Of a stretch of 64,000 bases of DNA, positions 24,351-31,792 are shown piece after piece. The position numbers were made by a program, and so were the translations under genes. The stretch comes from Limnochorda pilosa (GTDB lineage: Bacteria; Bacillota; Limnochordia; Limnochordales; Limnochordaceae): contig NZ_AP014924.1 in NCBI RefSeq assembly GCF_001544015.1, positions 1,922,001 to 1,986,000 of the forward strand, written 5' to 3'. Within the stretch, counting starts at the first letter, position 1, and each line of letters starts with the position of its first letter. The notes beneath the pieces are model-generated. The model did not search any database. It was not told the DNA's origin and was given only the letters and a program-made list of their open reading frames with translations.

Positions 24351-26121
24351 CGGCGGTTCCCCCCTCCCGGCCTCGCTCGAGCCAGGCCAGGCCTTCGCGG
24401 GCCTCCTCGTACCGCCGGGCGGCCTCGGCGATCCGCTCGCCCACCTGCTCCAGCGCCACTTCGGGCGGGTCCCCTCCGGCCAGGGCCTGCGCGATCTCCC
24501 CCTCCAGGTGCAGGTCCGCGTCCCCCAGGATCAGCTCCAGCTCCCCCACCACCCGCTCGAAGAGGCGGAGCTTCTCCTCCAGGAGGCGGAGCACGTGCTC
24601 TTCCAGGCTCCCCCGCAGGACCAGGTGGACCACCTTCACGGGCCGGAGCTGCCCGAAGCGGTGCACCCGGCCGATCCGTTGCTCGAGCCGCATGGGGTTC
24701 CAGGGCAGGTCCACGTTCAGCACCCGCCGGCAGAACTGCAGGTTGTGGCCCAGGGCGCCCGCGTCGGTGGAGAGCAGGACGCGGCCGCGCCCACGTGCGA
24801 AGGCGTCCAGGGCGGCCTCGCGCTCGGAAGGTCCCAGGCCCCCGTGGAGGAGCACCGGTCGTTCCCCAGCCGCCCGCAGGCGCCGGGCCAGGGCCCGCTG
24901 GGTCCCTCGGAACTCGGTGAAGACCAGGACCGGCTCGTTCCACCGCCCCAGCCGTTCCGCGACCGCTTCCTCCTTGATGCTCCGGGGCGCCGCCCGGCAG
25001 AGGGCGAGCAGCCGGGCCGCCCGGTCGCGCCCCAATACCCCGCCCCCGCGGCGCGCGAGCCGCTCCAGGCTCTCGGCCAGGCTGGCGGGGGAGCTGGAGG
25101 CCTGCTTCAGAAGGGTCACCAGGGCCAGCCAACCCTTCCCCTGCCGCACCGAGGCCGCCGCCTGCCGCACGAGGTCGAGGGCCTCCGCCTGGAGACGGGC
25201 CTCGGCTGGATCCGGATCGAGCACGTCCACCTCCACCCGCCGCGGGGGCAGCTCCAGGGCCGCCTCGCGCCGGGTGGTGCGGATCATGACATCGGCCAGG
25301 CGCTCACGGAGCAGCTCGACGTTTCGGGGCTGGCGCCGGTCCAGCACGAAGTGCCGCCGGAAAGAGCCGAAGGTGTGGAAGTGCCCCGGCTTCAGCAGCG
25401 TCACCAGGTGGTAGAGCTCCCGGAGCTCGTTCTGGATGGGCGTCGCCGTGAGGAGGAGGAGGTACTTCTTCTGCAGGTCGTCCACGAGCCGGAAGCTCAA
25501 GGTGGCCGGATTCTGGAGCCGGTGGGCTTCGTCCACGATCACCACGTCCCAGGGCCTCCGGACCAGGAGCTCCCGCACCCCCGGGCGGCGGGCCCGCTCC
25601 AGGGTCGTGATGAGGCGGGGGGTCCGGCTCCAGGAGCGCGTCCCGCCGGGGCGTTCCAGGTGCAGCCCGGCCCGGTCGGCCTCCCCGATCCACTGGTGCA
25701 CCAGGCCTGCCGGTACCAGCGCCAGCACGCTCCCGGCCAGACTCCGCTCCATCAGCTCCAGGGTGATGAGCACGGCCTCCAACGTCTTGCCCAGCCCCAC
25801 CTCGTCGGCCAGGATCGCCCGGCCCTTCATCCGCTCCAGGACCTCCACCACAGCCGCTCGCTGGTGCGGAAGGAGCGTGACGGGCAGACGTCCCTCGCAC
25901 AGGAGCGGTGCCCTCTCCGAGGCCCCGGCCTCCACCAGCCGCCGCAGGGCGGATGCGCCTGCATCCCGCCCTGCGGCCAGGGCCTCGATGAGGGCCCGCC
26001 CGTCCCCACACACCGTAACCTCTTCCGACGAAAGAACCACGCCGCCCTCCCCCAGGTGGGTCCAGGGTCCCAAGCCCGCCTCTCCCCCTGAGAGTCTGCC
26101 CCAGGAGGGCGGCCCGGCCAC
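24340..26121 (-). CDS. SNF2-family helicase B
   Basis: A 593-residue SF2/SNF2 ATPase with LLPHQRAAVVEVLERMKG, ADEVGLGKTLEAV, VIVDEAHRLQN, LLLTATPIQN, STDAGALGHNLQF and QRIGRVHRFGQ, so all motifs are intact. It is homologous to helicase A but differs in the N-terminal roughly 75 residues and in motif V. It starts at GTG 26119-26121, five bases after the spoIIP stop, and therefore probably shares spoIIP's transcript. Its stop overlaps partner B. Confidence 0.92.
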   Translation of the reverse strand: MAGPPSWGRLSGGEAGLGPWTHLGEGGVVLSSEEVTVCGDGRALIEALAAGRDAGASALRRLVEAGASERAPLLCEGRLPVTLLPHQRAAVVEVLERMKGRAILADEVGLGKTLEAVLITLELMERSLAGSVLALVPAGLVHQWIGEADRAGLHLERPGGTRSWSRTPRLITTLERARRPGVRELLVRRPWDVVIVDEAHRLQNPATLSFRLVDDLQKKYLLLLTATPIQNELRELYHLVTLLKPGHFHTFGSFRRHFVLDRRQPRNVELLRERLADVMIRTTRREAALELPPRRVEVDVLDPDPAEARLQAEALDLVRQAAASVRQGKGWLALVTLLKQASSSPASLAESLERLARRGGGVLGRDRAARLLALCRAAPRSIKEEAVAERLGRWNEPVLVFTEFRGTQRALARRLRAAGERPVLLHGGLGPSEREAALDAFARGRGRVLLSTDAGALGHNLQFCRRVLNVDLPWNPMRLEQRIGRVHRFGQLRPVKVVHLVLRGSLEEHVLRLLEEKLRLFERVVGELELILGDADLHLEGEIAQALAGGDPPEVALEQVGERIAEAARRYEEAREGLAWLERGREGGTADAL

Positions 26122-26126
26122 GCGGC

Positions 26127-26996
26127 TCAGGGGCCGGCGATCCCCAGGAAGGAACGGTTCAGGGTCGCCTGGGTCTCGTTGAGGACGCTTCGGACCACGT
26201 CGGCCAGGAGCTGGGCCGAGCGCGTCGCCTCCTCGAGGGTGCTCTGCCGGTACTCGCCGATGAAGACCTGAAGGGCGTTCGGGTGCAGGTTGCCGTTGTA
26301 GTCGTCGTGCTGGATCTTCACGCCCCGGGAGAGCCCCGGGTAGAGCTGGTCCATCTTGGCCCGCACCGCCTCGGCGAAGGCCAGGTTCTCCTCGGTGTTG
26401 GCGTTCGAGAGGTCACCCACCACGAAGAGAATCCGGGCCGCGGGCTTGCCGCCGATGTCGACCGTGGCGTACCGCTCGCCCTGAACCTCGGGCAGGGCGT
26501 CGCGGTGGACGTCGATCACGGTCTTGATCGCTTCGTTGGCCGCCAGCACCTGGCGTACCGTTTCACGGCTGTTCGCGTACGACTGCTCCCAATCCGGGTA
26601 GTCGTGCACCTGGGTGGCGTGGAGGGTGCGGATCCCCGCGGCGTTGAGCGCCTCGGCCAGCACCCGCCCCACCTCGGTCACGTCGCCGGGCGTACCCTGC
26701 GCGTGGGCGGACTTGGGCGCGTAGTTCTCCGTGGCGTGACTGTGGTAGACCAGGACCTCCGGCAAGCGCGACCGGCCCGGTGCTTCCGGCGCCCCGCGGG
26801 TCCCCTCGCCGGGTGCCCCGGGCTCGGCGCCCCCCGTGCCACCCTCGCGTTCGGCGGCCGGCGGGGCCGGCCGCGCCGGGCTGCCGGGACCGAAGCCCAC
26901 CAGGCGCGCGGTGACTACGGCGGCCGCCACCAGGATCACCAAGACCGCGAGCAGGCTGGGCCCGCGCCGCAACACCGACCGGACTGAGGTGGCCAT
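26127..26996 (-). CDS. spoIIP: Stage II sporulation protein P
   Basis: A 289-residue SpoIIP amidase, which with SpoIID and SpoIIM removes septal peptidoglycan to start engulfment. An N-terminal membrane anchor (about 11-33) and a Pro/Gly-rich linker precede the catalytic domain. Domain motifs are VLVYHSHATENYAP (zinc-binding His and Glu), VIDVHRDALP and RILFVVGDLSNAN. The start is ATG 26994-26996 with GGAAGGGGGG upstream. It is shorter than B. subtilis SpoIIP (about 400) because the N-terminal extension is reduced. Confidence 0.95.
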   Translation of the reverse strand: MATSVRSVLRRGPSLLAVLVILVAAAVVTARLVGFGPGSPARPAPPAAEREGGTGGAEPGAPGEGTRGAPEAPGRSRLPEVLVYHSHATENYAPKSAHAQGTPGDVTEVGRVLAEALNAAGIRTLHATQVHDYPDWEQSYANSRETVRQVLAANEAIKTVIDVHRDALPEVQGERYATVDIGGKPAARILFVVGDLSNANTEENLAFAEAVRAKMDQLYPGLSRGVKIQHDDYNGNLHPNALQVFIGEYRQSTLEEATRSAQLLADVVRSVLNETQATLNRSFLGIAGP

Positions 26997-27019
26997 GGGC
27001 CGTCCCCCCTTCCAGCCGA

Positions 27020-27048
27020 ATGATATGGGCGGGCCGCCCGGAGTATGT
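27020..27048 (-). promoter_or_regulatory. Sigma-E-like promoter before spoIIP
   Basis: Minus strand: ACATACT (-35, 27042-27048), 14-bp spacer, CATATCAT (-10, 27020-27027). This fits the mother-cell sigma-E pattern (KMATATT, 14-15, CATACAMT) and suits spoIIP, which is made in the mother cell. The two downstream SNF2-module genes would be on the same transcript. Confidence 0.65.
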
Positions 27049-27093
27049 CCCCGGCCGGCCCGCCCCCGTCACGTGCGGAGCGTTCGCGTCAGC

Positions 27094-29877
27094 CTACGAG
27101 GTGGGCGGTTCGGCAGGCGGCGCCGTCTCCGAAGAGGGCAGCGCGGGGGCGGCCTGCGGGGGCGGACCGGCTGCGGCGCTCTCCTCCTCGAGCTGCCGGA
27201 GCACCTGCCCGAGGCGGTCGATGGCCTCGCCGTACCCGGTCCAATCGCCGCTGCGGAGCCGGTCCTGCGCCTGCTGGTAGAGGTCTTGCGCCTGCCGGGC
27301 CAGATCGGCCACGGCGGGCGGGCCCAGGGGCTGGGTCTCGGGCGCCGCCTGGTCGGGGGAGACCTCGGGGAAGGTCCGGGCCACCGCTTGGGTCCCGAAG
27401 ATGTCGGCCAGCGCCGTCTCCAGAGTGGGCTGCATCGTCACCTGCTCGCCGTGGGCCACGATGATCCGGGTCAGCTCGGGCAGGTCGCTCTGCTCCGCCT
27501 GGAGGAAGATGGGCTCCACGTAGAGCACCGAGTTCTCGACGGGGATCACCAGCAGGTTCCCCCGGATCACCCGCGAGCCGCGCTGGCTCCAGAGCGTGAG
27601 CTGCTGGGAGATGAGCGGATTCTGGTCGATGCGGGCCTCCACCTGCATGGGTCCGAAGGTGAGCCGGTCCTTGGGGAAGAGGTAGAGCAGCCCCTTGCCG
27701 TAGTGCTCGCCGTCGTTGCGCACCGCGAGCCAGCCCACCATGTTGTCGCGGCGCACGGGCGTGAAGGGCAGCAGCAGGATGAACTCGGGTCGATCCGAGT
27801 CCGGGAGCTGGGTGATGAGGTAGTAGGGCTCCATGGCCTGGGCCCGGTCGCCGTAGATCTCCTGGGGCAGGCTCCAGGCGTCCTCCCGGTTGTAGAAGAC
27901 CACCGGGTCCTGCATGTGGTAGGTGGCCAGGATCTGGGCCTGGATGCGGAAGTAGGTCTCCGGCACCCGGATGTGGCGGCGGAGGGCCTCGGGCATCGCG
28001 TCCAGGGGCTTGAAGATGGTTGGGTAGATGCCCGCGTAGGTGCGCGCGATGGGCTCCTCGGGATCCACCAGGTAGAAGGTGACGTCGCCCTGGTAGGCGT
28101 CCACCACCACCTTCACCGGGTTACGGATGTAGTTGCCCACGCCCTGCATCGGCTGGCTGTACGGATACCGGTCGCTGGTGGTGTAAGCGTCCACGATCCA
28201 GTAGAGCCTGCCAGCAGCCACGACCAGGTAGGGCTCCTGGTCGTACGCCAGGAAGGGGGCGATCTTGCGGACCCGGGCGCCCACCTCCCGGTCGAACATC
28301 AGGCGGCTGTCCGAGTGGATGTCCCCCGAGAGGAGGAGCTGCAGGTCCCCCGTGCGCAGCGCGAAGGCGGCCCGCACCAGGACGTTGCTGAGCCGCACCC
28401 CGCCGTGACCCTCGTAGCGCGCCCACGCGTTCTGGTCGCCCCGGGGGTAGTCGAACTCCTCGATGTCGGTGTTGACCACCACGTAGTCCGACGTCTGCCG
28501 GCCGTAGTAGATCTCGGGACGGTCCACCGGCAGGGCACCACGGGGCGGGATATCCGACAGCAGGAACTCGGGCAGGCCCCGGGCCGTCACCCGGTTGACC
28601 GGGCTCATCACCACGCCGTAGCCATGGGTGTACTGAAGGTGCTGGTTGATCCAGGTGGGGTTCTGAAGGCGCGTGGGATCGATCTCCCGGGCGGCCAGCA
28701 TCACCTGCTGGTAGGTCCCGTCCACCTCGTACCGGTCCACGTTCATGTCGGGGAAGGTGTAGTAGAGGCGGAAGGCCTGGATCTGCTGGTAGGTCTGCAG
28801 GAGCGGCCGCCAATCCCAGAGGCGGATGTTCTGGATGATGCTCTGGTTCCGGGCCAGCGCTTCCTCAGGCAGGGCGGGCTGGTAGTCGAAGCGGCGCTCC
28901 TCGATGCCATCGAGGTCGTAGGCGAGCCGGGTCATCTGGATGTGGTTCTCGATGTAGGGCCGCTCCCGCACCAGCTCGTTGGGGGCCACCAGGAACTGCT
29001 GGACCAACCCTGGCGCCACCGAGCCCGCCAGCAGCGAGACCCCGATGAGCCCCACCAGCCCCGCCACGATCCAGAGGGTGCCCTTACGGAACAGGTTGAT
29101 GAGAAGCCCCAAGGCCACCAGCCCGCTCAAGGCCACCAGCAGCCGGTTGGCGTTGGCCTGCACCACCAGGTCCGTGTAGCCTGCACCGAAGGCCGCCCCC
29201 CGGGGCGAGTAGACCAGCTCGTAGATGGAGAGCCAGTAGTCGCCGGCCTTGAGGAGTACCAGCACCACCAGCAGCAGCGTGAGGTGGACCTTCGCGCCCG
29301 TCTCCATCTCCGGGCGCCACCCGTGGAAGTGGAGGGCGCCTGAGAGGACGTAGATGGCCCCCACGATCAGCAAGACCAGTACCAGCATACCGAAGAGGCT
29401 GGTGTAGATCAGCCTGAAGAAGGGCATGGTGAAGAGGTAGAAGGCCAGGTCCTTTCCGAAAGCCGGGTCCACGGTGCCCGTGGGCACCGCCTGAAGGTAC
29501 CGGGCGATGGTCTCCCAGGCGGGCGCGACCCCGCTCGCGTACAGGAAGCCCAGTACCAGCGAGGCCACCCAGAAGAGCCCGCCCAGCGCCTTGAAGCTCA
29601 GCCCCTGGGGCAGGCGTTCCTGGTAGCGGAAGAGGGCCCGCCCTACCTGGCCCCGGGTGGCCGCCAGGTTGACGTAGATCAGCAGGGTGAGGGCAAGCCC
29701 CAGCCCTAGCCGGACCCCCCACTCCCACCCCAGCCGCGTGAGCAGGACGGGCAGGTGGCCCACGTTCTCGAACCACCACCAGTCGGTGAGAAAGCGGGCC
29801 GACAAGCTCAGGACGATGCCGAAGAAAACGAGCCCCACCAGAACTACGAGGCCCGTGTTGCGGGCCAAGCTGCGCAT
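27094..29877 (-). CDS. UPF0182 family membrane protein
   Basis: A 927-residue member of UPF0182 (COG1615). Seven or so hydrophobic segments fill the first 320 residues (for example GLVVLVGLVFFGIVLSLSAR and WWWFENVGHLPVLLTRLGWE). A large extracytoplasmic domain follows with family phrases YIENHIQMTRLAYDLDGIEE, WDWRPLLQTYQQIQAFRLYY, and GNLLVIPVENSVLYVEPIFL near the end. Length and order match complete members. Function is unknown. It is last in the ftsK-rodZ-hslO run. Confidence 0.95.
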   Translation of the reverse strand: MRSLARNTGLVVLVGLVFFGIVLSLSARFLTDWWWFENVGHLPVLLTRLGWEWGVRLGLGLALTLLIYVNLAATRGQVGRALFRYQERLPQGLSFKALGGLFWVASLVLGFLYASGVAPAWETIARYLQAVPTGTVDPAFGKDLAFYLFTMPFFRLIYTSLFGMLVLVLLIVGAIYVLSGALHFHGWRPEMETGAKVHLTLLLVVLVLLKAGDYWLSIYELVYSPRGAAFGAGYTDLVVQANANRLLVALSGLVALGLLINLFRKGTLWIVAGLVGLIGVSLLAGSVAPGLVQQFLVAPNELVRERPYIENHIQMTRLAYDLDGIEERRFDYQPALPEEALARNQSIIQNIRLWDWRPLLQTYQQIQAFRLYYTFPDMNVDRYEVDGTYQQVMLAAREIDPTRLQNPTWINQHLQYTHGYGVVMSPVNRVTARGLPEFLLSDIPPRGALPVDRPEIYYGRQTSDYVVVNTDIEEFDYPRGDQNAWARYEGHGGVRLSNVLVRAAFALRTGDLQLLLSGDIHSDSRLMFDREVGARVRKIAPFLAYDQEPYLVVAAGRLYWIVDAYTTSDRYPYSQPMQGVGNYIRNPVKVVVDAYQGDVTFYLVDPEEPIARTYAGIYPTIFKPLDAMPEALRRHIRVPETYFRIQAQILATYHMQDPVVFYNREDAWSLPQEIYGDRAQAMEPYYLITQLPDSDRPEFILLLPFTPVRRDNMVGWLAVRNDGEHYGKGLLYLFPKDRLTFGPMQVEARIDQNPLISQQLTLWSQRGSRVIRGNLLVIPVENSVLYVEPIFLQAEQSDLPELTRIIVAHGEQVTMQPTLETALADIFGTQAVARTFPEVSPDQAAPETQPLGPPAVADLARQAQDLYQQAQDRLRSGDWTGYGEAIDRLGQVLRQLEEESAAAGPPPQAAPALPSSETAPPAEPPTS

Positions 29878-29901
29878 GCGTTCACCCCTTCTCGCACGCC
29901 G

Positions 29902-30798
29902 TCACGAGGGCGCCCGCTCGGTCGCCTCCCCGATCAGGCGGCGAAGGTCCGTTGCATCGAACCGGTAGACGGTCCCACAGAAGCGACAGACGGTCTCGGC
30001 CTCCCCCTGCTCGGCGGCCAGGCGCTCCAACTCCTCCCGCCCCAGAGCCACCAGGCCCTCCTCGAAGCGCTCGCGCGAGCACGGGCAGGCGAACCGAAGC
30101 GGGCGCCGCTCGAGCCACCGCAGCCCCAGCGAGCCCAGGCGCTCTTCGGCCAGAAGCACGGGGCCCTTCCCCCGGTCGATGCTGCGGCTGATGGCGGGAA
30201 GATCCTTCAATGCCTTCTCCACCGTTGCGACCGTTTCCTCGCCGTGCCCCGGCAGGACCTGCACGATCAGCCCGCCCGCCGCCCGCACCGACGCATCGAC
30301 CTCCACCAGCACGCCGAGGGCCACCGCGGACGGGACCTGCTCCGAGTGGGCCAGATAGTAGGCCAGGTCCTCGCCGATCTCACCCGAGACGAGGGGGACG
30401 CTTCCCCGATAAGGTTCCTTCAGGCCCAGGTCGCGAATGACGTAGAGGTCGCCGCGCCCCACCGCGCCCCCCACGTCCAGGTGGTGGTGGGCGTTCAGGG
30501 GCAGGTGGACGGCCGGGTTGCCCACGTAGCCGCGGACGGTCCCGTCGGATCCGGCCACCGCCACCAGGGAGCCCAAGGGACCACCTGCCACGACCTGCAC
30601 CGTGACGCTCTCCTGCCCCTTGAGCATGGCGCCCAGGAGGGCGGCGCCCGTCATGAGCCGGCCCAGGGCGGCCGTGGCGGTAGGCAGCAGGCCGTGCCGG
30701 CGCTGGGCCTCGTTCACGGTGACGGTGGACTCGGCCGCCAGGACCCGTACCTCTCCCCCGGCCGCCACGCCGTGCGCGACGAAGTCGGGAGGGCTCAG
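29902..30798 (-). CDS. hslO: Redox-regulated chaperone Hsp33
   Basis: About 298 residues. Hsp33 is activated by oxidation of four zinc-bound cysteines, here CPC ... CRFC near the C-terminus (Cys 238, 240, 271, 274 with the start used here). Core phrases are GRLMTGAALLGAMLKGQESV and SGEIGEDLAYYLAHSEQVPS. A GTG at 30766-30768 would remove the conserved N-terminal strand, which here reads DFVAHGVAAGGEVRVLAA. The best-supported start is CTG 30796-30798, overlapping the rodZ TGA, with GGAGGG six bases upstream. Confidence 0.93.
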   Translation of the reverse strand: MSPPDFVAHGVAAGGEVRVLAAESTVTVNEAQRRHGLLPTATAALGRLMTGAALLGAMLKGQESVTVQVVAGGPLGSLVAVAGSDGTVRGYVGNPAVHLPLNAHHHLDVGGAVGRGDLYVIRDLGLKEPYRGSVPLVSGEIGEDLAYYLAHSEQVPSAVALGVLVEVDASVRAAGGLIVQVLPGHGEETVATVEKALKDLPAISRSIDRGKGPVLLAEERLGSLGLRWLERRPLRFACPCSRERFEEGLVALGREELERLAAEQGEAETVCRFCGTVYRFDATDLRRLIGEATERAPS

Positions 30799-31712
30799 CG
30801 CGAGCCCTCCAGGCGGCCGAGCATCTCCCGGGTGAAGCTCCGGGTGACCACGTCCTCTCCTGCCAGCCCCAGGTCGTGGCCGTTCAGGTAGAGGCGCACG
30901 CCCTGGGCGTAGCCGAAGCGGACCCGGATCTCGTCGTTCGCGGTCCAGCTCCGCTCCTGCCCTGCCTGGAGGATGCCCGTGTATTCGGTCCGCCCGTCCA
31001 CGTCCACGCGCATCCAGGAACGTTGCTCCACCACCGCCCGCAGGACCAGGGGCTCGAAGGCCAGGGTGGAGGGAACCGTCGCATCTGAGCGCGCCGGCGG
31101 GCTCGCGACCGGTGGCTCACCCCGCGGGGAGGCCGCGGGGAGGCCGGACACCGGGGCCTGTCCTTCGGCCCGGTCCGATGGCCCCTGGCCCGGCGGGCCC
31201 ACCCCCGGCTCCGGTTCCTGGTCGCGCGGCTGCCCGGTGGCCGCCGGCGTCCCTTCCAGCACCGCCGGCAGCCGGGTCGTCTCCCCTGAACCCTGGGAGC
31301 CTCCCAGCCACGCCACCAGCACCACCGCGATCGCGACCAGCAGCAGCGCCGCCAGCCCGGCGCCCCAAAGGCGCGCCCCGTCGCGGCGCCGCAGCCCGAA
31401 GGCGGGCGGCGTGTCGGTCCAGCGAACGGGCGCCGACCCGCTCTCGAGGATCTTGGCGCGCTCCTTGACAGCCGGGCGCGCCTGATCGAACTCGGCCAGG
31501 ATCGCGTGCACGTCCATTCCCAGGAAACGGGCGTAGGAGAGCAGGAAGTTCCGAGTGTAGACGTCGCCCCCCGGAATCCGTTCCATCTCGCCAGACTCCA
31601 GCGCCTCCAGGATGTGGACGCGTATCTTCGTCCGGCTGGAGGCCTGTTCCAGCGGGATCCCGGCCTGCATCCGCGCCTCGCGCAGCTTCTGCCCGATGGA
31701 TTCCATGCTCAC
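30795..31712 (-). CDS. rodZ: RodZ-like cytoskeletal HTH protein
   Basis: About 305 residues. The N-terminal Xre-type HTH (IGQKLREARMQAGIPLEQAS, then TKIRVHILEALESGEMERIP and YTRNFLLSYARFLGMD) is that of RodZ, which binds MreB. A single membrane helix lies near 125-147. A Pro/Gly-rich linker precedes a C-terminal DUF4115-like beta domain (RSWMRVDVDGRTEYTGILQA). The GTG at 31710-31712 with GGAGG eight bases upstream is preferred. It overlaps hslO. Confidence 0.92.
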   Translation of the reverse strand: MSMESIGQKLREARMQAGIPLEQASSRTKIRVHILEALESGEMERIPGGDVYTRNFLLSYARFLGMDVHAILAEFDQARPAVKERAKILESGSAPVRWTDTPPAFGLRRRDGARLWGAGLAALLLVAIAVVLVAWLGGSQGSGETTRLPAVLEGTPAATGQPRDQEPEPGVGPPGQGPSDRAEGQAPVSGLPAASPRGEPPVASPPARSDATVPSTLAFEPLVLRAVVEQRSWMRVDVDGRTEYTGILQAGQERSWTANDEIRVRFGYAQGVRLYLNGHDLGLAGEDVVTRSFTREMLGRLEGSR

Positions 31713-31792
31713 GCGCGTCACCTCCCCCGTCGCGACGAACCATCCACCCAAGAACGTGCGTACAGGTGATGCCCCGCCCCCAGCGGGCCGTT

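Noticed and set aside
20381-26121. Interpreting the SNF2 genes as a DISARM or other known defence island
   Set aside because: No methyltransferase, DrmB-like, phospholipase D or nuclease genes are nearby; the neighbours are housekeeping and sporulation genes.
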